Part shown: positions 1 through 8,073 of the stretch, piece after piece | How positions within the stretch are numbered: the first letter of the stretch is position 1 | How the letters are laid out: each line of letters starts with the position of its first letter | Source: CAIKMD01 sp963702925 | GTDB taxonomy: Bacteria; Pseudomonadota; Alphaproteobacteria; ATCC43930; CGMCC-115725 | Direction: 5' to 3' | Length of the DNA: 64,000 nucleotides | NCBI GenBank assembly: GCA_963702925.1 | Contig: OY969771.1 | Coordinates: forward strand, 4,650,001 to 4,714,000 | Translations under genes and position numbers: made by a program | Notes under the pieces: generated by a model | Seen by the model: only the letters and a program-made list of their open reading frames with translations | What the model was told of the DNA's origin: nothing | Database searches by the model: none

Positions 1-577
1 TCGCGTCGAGCGCATCACGAATCGCACCGACCCGCCCGTCCATCATGTCCGACGGCGCGATCAAGTCGCATCCCGCCTCGGCCTGAACCAACGCCTGACG
101 GCACAGGATGTCGACCGTCTCGTCATTGGCGACATAGCCATCGCGCAGCACGCCGTCATGGCCGTGGGTGGTGAAGGGATCGAGCGCGACATCGCACATC
201 ACACCGAGCTCGGGCACGGCCTTTTTTACTGCACGCACGGCACGGCAGACGATGTTGTCGGGATTGAGCGCCTCGTCGCCTTCCGCCGTCTTTCGCTCGG
301 CCGGCGTCGCCGGAAAGAGCGCGACCACCGGGATGCCCAATTCATGGGCTTCGCCGGCAGCGTTAACCAAAGCCGAGATCGACAGACGCTCGACCCCCGG
401 CATCGACGCAATCGGCTGCCGCGCGGTCGAGGAATCGTGAACAAAGACGGGCCAGAGGAAATCCGCCGGCGTCAGCGCCGTCTCGGCGACCAGCCGTCGC
501 GTCCAATCGTCACGTCGATTGCGCCTCAAGCGCAGCCGCGGATAGGCGCCCAAAGGCCGGGAAGGATTGCGCGACAA
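1..577 (-). CDS. hemB: delta-aminolevulinic acid dehydratase (porphobilinogen synthase), 5' part
   Basis: HemB condenses two 5-aminolevulinate molecules to porphobilinogen in cytosolic tetrapyrrole synthesis. Reading the minus strand gives an N-terminal arm (PRLRLRRNRRDDW), the early strand LTPADFLWPVFVHD and the block IAPSDMMDGRVGAIRD, at which the window edge cuts the gene. The metal loop reads CDVALDPFTTHGHDG: the cysteine triad of zinc-type HemB (CDVCLCxYTxHGHCG) is replaced by Ala and Asp, as in the magnesium-dependent enzymes of many alphaproteobacteria and pseudomonads. The start is uncertain; I place it at the TTG at 577, because no ATG or GTG is seen in frame just upstream. It is divergent from motA across about 125 bp. 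The catalytic lysines lie outside the window. Confidence 0.9.
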   Translation of the reverse strand, partial: MSRNPSRPLGAYPRLRLRRNRRDDWTRRLVAETALTPADFLWPVFVHDSSTARQPIASMPGVERLSISALVNAAGEAHELGIPVVALFPATPAERKTAEGDEALNPDNIVCRAVRAVKKAVPELGVMCDVALDPFTTHGHDGVLRDGYVANDETVDILCRQALVQAEAGCDLIAPSDMMDGRVGAIRDALDA

Positions 578-701
578 GGAGATACGCCTCGATCTGAATG
601 GGGAAAAACCTACCGATGATAGGCAGGAAATGCCCCTCGTGAAAGAAAATCTTAACGCCGCTCCCGCAAGTTAGCTTGGTTGCGGAAGGTCCGGTCCAGG
701 T

Positions 702-1565
702 ATGTTTACGATCATTGGTGCGGTGATTGTCATCGCCAGCGTCATCGGCGGTTATGTCGCCAATGGCGGCCATCTCGAAGTGCTGTTTCAGCCTTTCGAG
801 GTGATGATCATTGTCGGCGCCGCGGCCGGCGCCTTTGTCATTTCCAACCGCAAGCCTGTGCTGGCCGCGACCGGCAAGGCGGTGACCGGGCTTTTGAAGC
901 CGGAAAAACACGACAAGGCCGGGTACCTCGAATTGCTCACCATGCTCTATTCGGTCTTCAAGCTCGCCAAAACGAAAGGCGCGCTCGTGCTCGAGCAGCA
1001 TGTCGAGCATCCGCATGACAGCTCGCTGTTCGAACGCTTTCCGACCTTCCTCAGCGACGAACATGCCGTGACGTTTTTCTGCGACTATCTGCGCCTGCTC
1101 ACCCTCGGTACCGACAACCATCACGAAATGGAAACGCTGATGGACGAGGACCTCGAGACGCATCGGGCGGAGCATCACGCTGTCGCCGCCGCTGTGAACA
1201 CAACCGCCGACGGCATGCCGGCGCTGGGCATCGTCGCTGCTGTCTTGGGCGTCATTCACACCATGGGCTCCATCACCGAACCGCCGGCGGTGCTCGGCCA
1301 TCTCATCGGTGGCGCGCTGGTCGGCACCTTCATGGGCGTGTTGCTGTCCTACGGCTTCGTCGGCCCGATCGGCGCCGCGATCCGCGCGCGCGGCGACGCC
1401 GAAGAGCGCTACTTTCTATGCATGAAAGCCGGCATCCTCGCCTACATGCAGGGCTACGCGCCCTCGGTCGCGGTCGAGTTCGCGCGCAAAGCGCTCAACA
1501 CCGATGTGCGTCCGACCTTCTACGAAGTCGAAGAGGCGGTGGAGAACCTGCCCGCGGCAGCCTAA
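702..1565 (+). CDS. motA: flagellar motor stator protein MotA
   Basis: MotA is the proton-channel subunit of the flagellar stator and works in the inner membrane with MotB. The 287-residue product has the family length and the typical opening MFTIIGAVIVIASVIGG. There are four hydrophobic segments: two near residues 1-50 and two near 165-225, the latter containing LGIVAAVLGVIHTMG and GALVGTFMGVLLSYGF. The large cytoplasmic loop between them is where FliG contacts normally lie. The ATG at 702 follows a GGAAGG-like stretch. motB starts 3 nt after the stop, so the two are surely co-transcribed. No other flagellar or chemotaxis gene is in the window. Confidence 0.95.
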   Translation: MFTIIGAVIVIASVIGGYVANGGHLEVLFQPFEVMIIVGAAAGAFVISNRKPVLAATGKAVTGLLKPEKHDKAGYLELLTMLYSVFKLAKTKGALVLEQHVEHPHDSSLFERFPTFLSDEHAVTFFCDYLRLLTLGTDNHHEMETLMDEDLETHRAEHHAVAAAVNTTADGMPALGIVAAVLGVIHTMGSITEPPAVLGHLIGGALVGTFMGVLLSYGFVGPIGAAIRARGDAEERYFLCMKAGILAYMQGYAPSVAVEFARKALNTDVRPTFYEVEEAVENLPAAA

Positions 1566-1568
1566 GCC

Positions 1569-2576
1569 ATGGCGAAGCACAACGCCGGCGCCACCATCAT
1601 CATCAAAAAGGTCAAGAAAGGCGGCGATCATGGCGGACACCATGGCGGTGCCTGGAAGGTTGCTTACGCGGATTTCGTGACCGCGATGATGGCGTTCTTC
1701 CTGCTGCTCTGGCTGCTGAACGTCACGACCGACGTGCAAAAGCGGGGCATCGCCGATTACTTCGACCCCACCCTGACCTCGAAATCGCAGAGCGGCGCGG
1801 GCGGCGTTCTCGGCGGCATGACCATCGGCAGCCCCGGCGCCCAAAGCCAATCGCTGTCGGCGCCGAGCCTCGACTTTAGCGTAAGCGCCATGCGCCAACC
1901 TTCCGAGGGCGACGACGGCGACAATGGCGGCGGCCCGGCCGCGAACCAGAACGACGATTCCGACGCGACGCCGATCACGACCGATCATCCGCCGAAACTG
2001 ACGGCGGACCAATTCCAAAAGGAGCTCGAGGTACGCGAGCAGCAGCGCTTCGAAGAAGCCAAATCCGCGCTCGAACAAGCGGTCCGCGAAGTGCCTGAGC
2101 TACGCGCGCTTGCCAACAACCTGCTGATCGACGAAACCCCCGAAGGCCTGCGCATTCAGATCGTCGATCAGGACAAGACGCCGATGTACCCGCTAGGCTC
2201 GGCCGAGTTGCTTGATCCCGCCAAAAAACTCCTGGCGCTGGTGACGCAAGTGGTCGTCCGCCTTCCCAACAAGATATCGATCACCGGCCACACCAATTCG
2301 ACGCAATATGCCTTCAGCGCCAGATACACCAACTGGGAGCTGTCCGCCGACCGCGCCAATGCCAGCCGGCGCGAATTCCTCGCCGACGGCCTGCCATCGG
2401 AACGGATCGACCGGGTGATCGGCGTCGCCGATCAAGACCCGCTCGATAAAAAGGATACCGCCGCGCCTCACAACCGCCGCATCAGCATCGTCTTGTTGCG
2501 CGGGACACAAAACGACAAAGCCGCCGCTGCGGCCGAGCCAGCGACAGCCGCCCCTCAAAGGCAAGCCGCGCAATAG
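1569..2576 (+). CDS. motB: flagellar motor stator protein MotB
   Basis: MotB anchors the stator to peptidoglycan and supplies the proton-binding aspartate. The 335-residue protein has a basic, His/Gly-rich N-terminus and then a single transmembrane helix at about residues 33-52 (AYADFVTAMMAFFLLLWLLN), whose YADF aspartate matches the conserved proton-carrying Asp. A linker rich in Gly, Ser and Asp follows (residues about 65-135). The C-terminal OmpA-like peptidoglycan-binding domain (about 180-310) includes ISITGHTNSTQYAF and the terminal NRRISIVLL motif. It is coupled to motA. The tail is rich in Ala and Gln and is probably disordered. Confidence 0.95.
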   Translation: MAKHNAGATIIIKKVKKGGDHGGHHGGAWKVAYADFVTAMMAFFLLLWLLNVTTDVQKRGIADYFDPTLTSKSQSGAGGVLGGMTIGSPGAQSQSLSAPSLDFSVSAMRQPSEGDDGDNGGGPAANQNDDSDATPITTDHPPKLTADQFQKELEVREQQRFEEAKSALEQAVREVPELRALANNLLIDETPEGLRIQIVDQDKTPMYPLGSAELLDPAKKLLALVTQVVVRLPNKISITGHTNSTQYAFSARYTNWELSADRANASRREFLADGLPSERIDRVIGVADQDPLDKKDTAAPHNRRISIVLLRGTQNDKAAAAAEPATAAPQRQAAQ

Positions 2577-2680
2577 AGGACGCGACGGCAGCGGTTGACA
2601 GGCAACGCCGTCACGCCATGATGATGCGAGCGCCATGAAGAGCGGCGCCGAGATTCGCCGCCGATCGGGGTGAAGCGCGC

Positions 2681-3301
2681 ATGCTGCGAATTCTGGGACG
2701 GCCTAATTCTTATAACGTTCAGAAGGTGCTGTGGCTGCTCGACGAGATGGCCCTACCCTTCACGCTCGAGCTTTACGGCCTCGATCACGGCGGTAATCAC
2801 ACGCCGGATTATCGCGCGCTGAATCCCAACGAGCTGGTGCCGACCCTGATCGAAGACGATTTCGTCCTGTGGGAGTCGAATTCTATTCTGCGCTATCTTG
2901 CCGCCAAACCCGAAGGCCGCCAATTCTTCCCCGCCGATCCGCGCGACCGTGCGCGCGGCGACCGTTGGCTCGACTGGGCGCTGACAACCTTGACGCCCGC
3001 TATCACGCCCGCTTTTTGGGGCTTGATCCGCGCGAAGCCCGAGCAACGCGATCCGACCAAGATCGCCGAATCGGTGGCGAAATCGAACCACAGCATGGCG
3101 ATACTCGATCGCTACCTCGGCGAGACGCCCTATGTCGGCGGCGCCGAATTCGGCATCGGCGACATCCCGGTCGGGATTCTCGCTTATCGCTTTTATACGT
3201 TGCCGATCGAGCGCCGCGCTTTGCCGAATCTCGCCGCCTGGTATCGGCGTCTGGCCGAGAGGCCAGCCTATCGCAAGCGGGTGATGATCGGGCTAAGCTA
3301 A
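2681..3301 (+). CDS. glutathione S-transferase family protein
   Basis: This cytosolic 206-residue protein has the normal GST length. The N-terminal thioredoxin-like domain (residues 1-80) shows GRPNSYNVQKVLWLLDE and the cis-proline and glutathione-binding region NPNELVPTLIEDD followed by LWESNSILRYLA, where the E-S pair binds the gamma-glutamyl group. The all-helical C-terminal domain (about 90-206) carries VGGAEFGIGDIPVG, the usual N-capping box and hydrophobic staple. Substrate cannot be told from sequence; detoxification or isomerase roles are both possible. The ATG at 2681 follows GGGGTG. It stands 100 nt after motB with no clear functional link. Confidence 0.9.
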   Translation: MLRILGRPNSYNVQKVLWLLDEMALPFTLELYGLDHGGNHTPDYRALNPNELVPTLIEDDFVLWESNSILRYLAAKPEGRQFFPADPRDRARGDRWLDWALTTLTPAITPAFWGLIRAKPEQRDPTKIAESVAKSNHSMAILDRYLGETPYVGGAEFGIGDIPVGILAYRFYTLPIERRALPNLAAWYRRLAERPAYRKRVMIGLS

Positions 3302-3362
3302 GCGGTACAAGCCGGGCCGCTGGCTTCCTTGCCGCCGGCTCGGCCATAATCGGGGCGCGATT

Positions 3363-4157
3363 GTGAACGGTCGATGGACAGCAATGCCTGAAGGTCGCGG
3401 TCAGGGCAGCGACGTGACGAAAGCGCAACCGGCAGCGCCGGAGCGGCTGTCGGTCGCGCCGCAGCATTTCTATCGCACCGCCTCCCTGCCTTGCCCCTAC
3501 CTGCCCGACAAGGTCGAGCGCAAGCTGGTCACCGAGCTCGCCGGACGCCACGCCTCGTCTTTCTACAATGAGCTCTCCCGTGCCGGCTTCCGCCGCAGCC
3601 ACCATCTCGCCTACCGCCCGGCCTGTGTCGGCTGTAGCTCTTGCGTGCCGGTGCGCATTCCGGTGGCCGATTTCGCCGATAGCCGGTCCTTGCGCCGCAT
3701 CCGCCATCTCAACCGCGATCTGACGCGCCGCGTTCTCGATGCCGACGCGACGCTCGAGCAGTTCCGCCTGTTTCAGCGCTATCAGCGCTCGCGTCATACC
3801 GAGAGCGACATGGCCGCCATGACTTTCGGCGATTATCAAGCGATGGTCGAGGACAGTCCGGTCGCGAGCCGCGTGGTCGAGCTGCGCGACCCGACGGGCT
3901 TGCTGATCGGCGCCGGACTCTACGACCCGCTCGATGACGGGCTTTCGGCGGTTTACAGTTTCTACGCACCCGAATTCCCGAAACGCAGCCTCGGCACTTC
4001 GCTGGTGCTCGCGCTCGTGGACGAGGCGCGGCGCGGCAGCCTCGCTTACGTCTATCTCGGCTACTGGATCGCCGAGAGCGCCAAGATGGCATACAAGGCG
4101 CGCTTCCGCCCGCTCGAAGCGCTCGGCCCCAAAGGCTGGCGCGGCATTCTCGATTAA
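3363..4157 (+). CDS. bpt: aspartate/glutamate leucyltransferase (bacterial protein transferase Bpt)
   Basis: Bpt moves Leu from leucyl-tRNA onto proteins with N-terminal Asp or Glu, marking them for ClpS/ClpAP degradation by the N-end rule. The conserved N-terminal block reads FYRTASLPCPYLPDKVERK, followed by the cysteine motif PACVGCSSCVPVRIPV and, further on, RHTESDM. The C-terminal acyltransferase-like domain has SFYAPEFPKRSLGTSL and the hallmark VYLGYWIAESAKMAYKARF. The length of 264 residues is normal, slightly extended at the N-terminus. The annotated start is a GTG at 3363; the in-frame ATG at 3384 is an equally good choice. The gene converges on the oxidoreductase, leaving only 4 nt between the stops. 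Confidence 0.95.
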   Translation: MNGRWTAMPEGRGQGSDVTKAQPAAPERLSVAPQHFYRTASLPCPYLPDKVERKLVTELAGRHASSFYNELSRAGFRRSHHLAYRPACVGCSSCVPVRIPVADFADSRSLRRIRHLNRDLTRRVLDADATLEQFRLFQRYQRSRHTESDMAAMTFGDYQAMVEDSPVASRVVELRDPTGLLIGAGLYDPLDDGLSAVYSFYAPEFPKRSLGTSLVLALVDEARRGSLAYVYLGYWIAESAKMAYKARFRPLEALGPKGWRGILD

Positions 4158-4161
4158 GCGC

Positions 4162-7100
4162 CTATTCCGCCGCGGCGCGCATGCCGAGCTGTTTCAGGCA
4201 GCGATCGATCCACTGCGCGGTCAGCTTTTCCTGAAGGCTGTTCTGGCCGAGGCGTTCGTGCAGGACGCGGAAATCGACTTGCGCGAGCGCTTGATCCTGG
4301 TTGAAGCACGAGAAGATGACCGTCTCCTCGCCGCTCGCCGGGTCTTTGTGCACTTGCAGGCACTGCGCGCAGATTTCCTTCATCATGCATTGCATCGGCG
4401 AGTTGATCGACGCGATCGCGTGATGGCCTGGTTTCAACAGCGGCTTTAGCGAGCCTTCGCGCGCGCGCGCCACCGCCGCCATCATCCCGTCCGAGCCGAT
4501 GACGATGAGCCGGTCGGCGCTTTGCAGCGCGATCGGCTGCGCGCCGAGCGTGCCGGCGGCATAAGCCTCCATCGCCTGGACGATGTTGCCGATGAACGCC
4601 TTGTCCTGAGGCCGCGACGGCGCGAAGCCCGGCGCCGTGTCGCAACACCACACGATGCAATCGGCGGCGGCCTCGATCTCGGCAACCTTGTAGCGGTCTT
4701 GCGGCTTTTTATAACCGGCGAAGTACAGGACTTTCGATCCGGCCGCGCGCAAGGCCGCGCCAATCGAGAGCAGCACCGCATTGCCCAAGCCGCCGCCGAT
4801 CAGCACGACATTTTCGCCCGACGGCGTCTCCGTCGGTGTGCCCGTCGGCCCCATCAGGACCACCGGCTCACCCGGCTCGAGAATGCCGCAGAGATCGGAC
4901 GACCCGCCCATTTCCAACACGATGGTCGAGAGCAGTCCCTTTTCGCGATCGACCGACGCGCCGGTCAGCGCCAAGCCTTCCATCGCCAGCACGGTATCGC
5001 CGGTGCGCGGCGCGCGCGTTTCGTAATTCTGCAGCCGATAGAATTGTCCGGGATGGAAGGCGCGCGCGGCCATCGGCGCGCGGATCACCACCTCGACGAT
5101 CTTGGGCGCGAGCTCGACCACGGCGTGAACCCGCGGCCGCAGCTCGTCCTCGAGACGCGCGATCAAACTTGCGGCCTCGGGCGCCTCGGGACGGCGCCGT
5201 GCCAGCATGCGGCTGACCACCGGATAGCCGAGCTTCGCCCCGCCCATCGCCTTCACGACGTTGCCGGCGAAGGACGGATGGAGATCGCCGAAGAAGCTGA
5301 TGCTGCGCCCGTCTTGCCGGTGATTCATCAGCACCTGCACCTGATCGGGCTTCGCGCTGCGTTCGGGCTTCACCTTGTTGCCGTTTTCGTCATAGGCCTG
5401 GAAATAACGCCCGTCGATTTCGACCTGAGAATCCTCGCGCGCCAGCACGGTGTTGGGCTGGGTTCCCGCGGCCACTAGGATGCTGCGCGCCTTCAACGTG
5501 ACCCGCTCGCCGCGACCGGCGAGCTTGCCGGTCGCCTCGTCGACCTTGTGACATGAAAGAACCAACGCCTCGGCATGGCCGAAGCGATCGATCTCGACTT
5601 CCTCGGGCGCCAAGCATTCGGCAAAGCGAATACCTTCCTCCATCGCCTTCGCCACTTCCTCGTGGTTGAGCGTGTAGCTCGGCGCGTCGATCAGCCGGCG
5701 GCGATAGGCGATGGTCGCGCCGCCCCAATGGTCGAGCACCGCGCCGAGGCGCGGCGAACGGTTCTCGCGTTTTGCCGTGTCACGCTCGGCGCGCAGCGCC
5801 TTGCCATGGGTGAGGAATTCTTCGGCAACCGCGCGGTCTTCCTCGCTCCAGCCGGCCCGTACCGCGCTCTCGCCGCGCTCGGCGACAAGGATTTCGTAGC
5901 GCGTGAGGAATTTTTCGACCTGAACGGCATAATAGGCGAGCAATTCCGTCGCCGTGTCGATCGCCGTCAAGCCGCCGCCGATCACGACGATCGGCAGGCG
6001 CACGGTGAGATTGGCGATGCTCGAGGTCTTGGCAGCGCCGGTGAGCTGCAACGCCATCAGGAAGTCGGATGCCTGACGCACGCCGCGCGCCAGACCGTTC
6101 TTCATCGGCACGATGGTCGGCCGCCCCGCGCCGGCGCACAGCGCGACGTGATCGAAGCCCAAGGCGAAAGCGTCGTCGATGGTAATCGTGCCGCCGAAAC
6201 GCACGCCGCCATAAAGCGCGAATTGCGCGCGCCGCTCCAGCAGCAACCGGATCACTTTGAGGAAGTTCTTGTCCCAGCGCACGGTGATGCCGTATTCGGC
6301 GACGCCGCCGAAGCCGGCCATCACCCGGTCGTCGAGATCTTCCCACAGCTCTTTCGCGTCGCGGATCGGGCGGAACTTTGCGCCGGCCAGATCGGAAGGG
6401 AGCGGCTCGATCTTCAAGCCATCGATGGCGACGACGTGATGCCCGTCATTCATCAAATGATGCGCCAGTGTGAAACCCGCCGGCCCCATCCCCACCACCA
6501 GCACCTTGTAGCCGCTATCGGGCTTCGGCAACGGCCGGCGCAAATCGAGCGGATTCCAGCGCGTCAGGAGCGAATAGATCTCGAAGCCCCAGGGCAGACT
6601 GAGCACGTCTTTAAGGTTGCGGGTTTCGACCTGCGGAATATCGACCGGCTCCTGCTTTTGATAGATGCAGGCCTTCATGCAGTCGTTGCAAATACGGTGG
6701 CCGGTGCCGGCCATCATCGGATTGTCGATCGCGGCGATGGCAAGCGCGCCGATGCTGTTGCCGCGCGCCTTCACTAAATTCATCTCGGAAATTTTTTCCT
6801 CGAGCGGGCAGCCCGCCAAGGTGACGCCGAAGACCGTGTTTTGGAACTTGCCGGTCTTCTTGTCCTTCAAGCCTATCGAGCAGCTGTCCTTGCCCTGCTC
6901 GTGGCACCAGATGCAGTAATTGGCGCTGTCGAGCGCGCCGGTGAGATCCGTGCCCGGATCGGTCAGCACGAAGCCTTCGCGCGGGCGGTGATGGTGCTCC
7001 GACAGATGCAGCATGGTGACGCCGTGCCGGGTGATCGTCGTCACCGGCACGAGATGCTGCATGTTGAGCCGGTGCGGAATCTTGAACAGCACGCCTTTGG

Positions 7101-7641
7101 CGTGAAGCGCGCGGCCTTCCGGCGTATGCGTGGCCCAAGCGGCATAGCGCGCCGCCTCGTCGAGCGCTTCGGCATGTTTGGGCTCGTCATCGAGCCAGCA
7201 CGCGACATGTCGGGCATAGCTCAGCTCGGTAAGCTTCTCGCCGAAGCGCGCTTCGAGCGCACGCGCCAGGCCTGGCCCGTCGAGCGCGGCAGCCGTTTCG
7301 GGGGTGACGCCTTTGCTGGCACGACGCTGCACGAACAACCGCTTCACGGTGTAAAGCGGTGCCAGCGCGTCGTGCCGCTCTTGCAGCGCACGCAGCTCGG
7401 CGCCGATGCCGAACAGCCCGCCGACGAAATCCTCGAGATGAGGCGCCAGCGCGATCAGCAGATCGGATTCGTCCTTGTCGGCGAGGGCGTCGGGCGCGCT
7501 GCGCGCCGTCGCCAGCCGGTTGAAGAGCGCAACATCCGACGCTTGCAGATGCGCCATGAAGGCTGCGTCGAGCCGCGCCAGCCCCTCGCGCTGATAAAGG
7601 TCGGCGAAAGCAAGCCCGTGCGGCAAGGTCAAATCGGTCAT
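4162..7641 (-). CDS. fused GltD-like / PyrK-like flavin and Fe-S oxidoreductase (single-chain NfnAB/SudAB-like)
   Basis: A large cytosolic redox enzyme of 1159 residues. After an N-terminal helical region unique to this family come two cysteine clusters, CIWCHEQGKDSC near residue 242 and CNDCMKAC near 317, placed as in the Fe-S domain of GltD/NfnB. Next is a tandem dinucleotide-binding fold with GMGPAGF near 385 (FAD) and VIGGGLTAID near 552 (NAD(P)H). From about 835 a ferredoxin-reductase-like module follows, with FHPGQFYRLQN, LMGPTGTPTE and VLIGGGLGNAVL. It ends near 1085-1112 in a Cys-x4-Cys-x2-Cys-x15-Cys cluster resembling the [2Fe-2S] site of PyrK. The order matches the two subunits NfnB and NfnA (or SudA and SudB) joined end to end. 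Substrates and electron partners are unknown. The gene is monocistronic. Confidence 0.85.
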   Translation of the reverse strand: MTDLTLPHGLAFADLYQREGLARLDAAFMAHLQASDVALFNRLATARSAPDALADKDESDLLIALAPHLEDFVGGLFGIGAELRALQERHDALAPLYTVKRLFVQRRASKGVTPETAAALDGPGLARALEARFGEKLTELSYARHVACWLDDEPKHAEALDEAARYAAWATHTPEGRALHAKGVLFKIPHRLNMQHLVPVTTITRHGVTMLHLSEHHHRPREGFVLTDPGTDLTGALDSANYCIWCHEQGKDSCSIGLKDKKTGKFQNTVFGVTLAGCPLEEKISEMNLVKARGNSIGALAIAAIDNPMMAGTGHRICNDCMKACIYQKQEPVDIPQVETRNLKDVLSLPWGFEIYSLLTRWNPLDLRRPLPKPDSGYKVLVVGMGPAGFTLAHHLMNDGHHVVAIDGLKIEPLPSDLAGAKFRPIRDAKELWEDLDDRVMAGFGGVAEYGITVRWDKNFLKVIRLLLERRAQFALYGGVRFGGTITIDDAFALGFDHVALCAGAGRPTIVPMKNGLARGVRQASDFLMALQLTGAAKTSSIANLTVRLPIVVIGGGLTAIDTATELLAYYAVQVEKFLTRYEILVAERGESAVRAGWSEEDRAVAEEFLTHGKALRAERDTAKRENRSPRLGAVLDHWGGATIAYRRRLIDAPSYTLNHEEVAKAMEEGIRFAECLAPEEVEIDRFGHAEALVLSCHKVDEATGKLAGRGERVTLKARSILVAAGTQPNTVLAREDSQVEIDGRYFQAYDENGNKVKPERSAKPDQVQVLMNHRQDGRSISFFGDLHPSFAGNVVKAMGGAKLGYPVVSRMLARRRPEAPEAASLIARLEDELRPRVHAVVELAPKIVEVVIRAPMAARAFHPGQFYRLQNYETRAPRTGDTVLAMEGLALTGASVDREKGLLSTIVLEMGGSSDLCGILEPGEPVVLMGPTGTPTETPSGENVVLIGGGLGNAVLLSIGAALRAAGSKVLYFAGYKKPQDRYKVAEIEAAADCIVWCCDTAPGFAPSRPQDKAFIGNIVQAMEAYAAGTLGAQPIALQSADRLIVIGSDGMMAAVARAREGSLKPLLKPGHHAIASINSPMQCMMKEICAQCLQVHKDPASGEETVIFSCFNQDQALAQVDFRVLHERLGQNSLQEKLTAQWIDRCLKQLGMRAAAE

Positions 7642-8073
7642 TCGTCATCCATCGGGCGGGCCCCAAGGACCTCGCCTATTTCCTTAATTTTCCTGGGGAA
7701 TCTCGTCCGATACCCGGGGAGGCGGATGTAATAACTGAGGTCGCGCCTGCTGCCAAGGCGGCAGTTTGTCCTGGCGCCAATGCGCGGCGTGCAGCCTTCA
7801 TGGCAGGGTGCCGAGCACGGCCCCGGTAACCATGCGCGCGATCCTTGCCAATGGCTTGGCAGGTATTCGCGACTGCGGCATCGCTTGTGGCGGCCGCGCG
7901 CATTGCCTAATTTCCCAATGAAGAGCGGCTTTTTGGTCAGGTGAAAAAAAGCACGGTTGTTTATCGTCATTCCCGCGCAAGCGGGAATCCAGGGCCCCTG
8001 GCCCCCCGCTTTCCCGGGGGTGACGCACGCCACGATTGAGAGCGCTCGAACCTGTTGCGGAAGGAAGCCAGTG
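7642..8073. other. 432-bp intergenic region between the oxidoreductase and thiolase promoters
   Basis: This gap separates two divergent genes and should hold both promoters. It contains one palindromic dispersed repeat (7965-8025) just upstream of the thiolase. The rest shows no convincing gene: the short open frames lack ribosome-binding sites and family resemblance. I see no tRNA or riboswitch fold. Confidence 0.6.
7965..8025. repeat. palindromic dispersed intergenic repeat (CGTCATTCCCGC type)
   Basis: The 61-bp unit opens with CGTCATTCCCGC and a GCGGGAATCC return arm (CCCGC-GCAA-GCGGG), and closes with CCCCCGCTTTCCCGGGGGTGACG, so both the ends (CGTCA and TGACG) and the inner arms pair. 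This is the layout of the widespread intergenic CGTCATTCCCGCxxxAGCGGGAATCC repeats of proteobacteria. It lies about 50 bp upstream of the thiolase start and could form a hairpin in its leader RNA. Confidence 0.7.

Noticed and set aside
510..1301. 263-codon minus-strand open frame opposite motA
   Set aside because: It runs antisense to the clear MotA gene, is His/Gln/Arg-rich as expected for a shadow frame in GC-rich DNA, and has no family resemblance.
702..2576. motAB as ExbBD or TolQR
   Set aside because: The length, the MotB linker with OmpA-like peptidoglycan-binding domain and the MotA loop are specific for flagellar stators.
7676..7903. 75-codon minus-strand frame in the gap before the thiolase
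   Set aside because: No ribosome-binding site, Ala/Arg-rich, no resemblance to a known protein.
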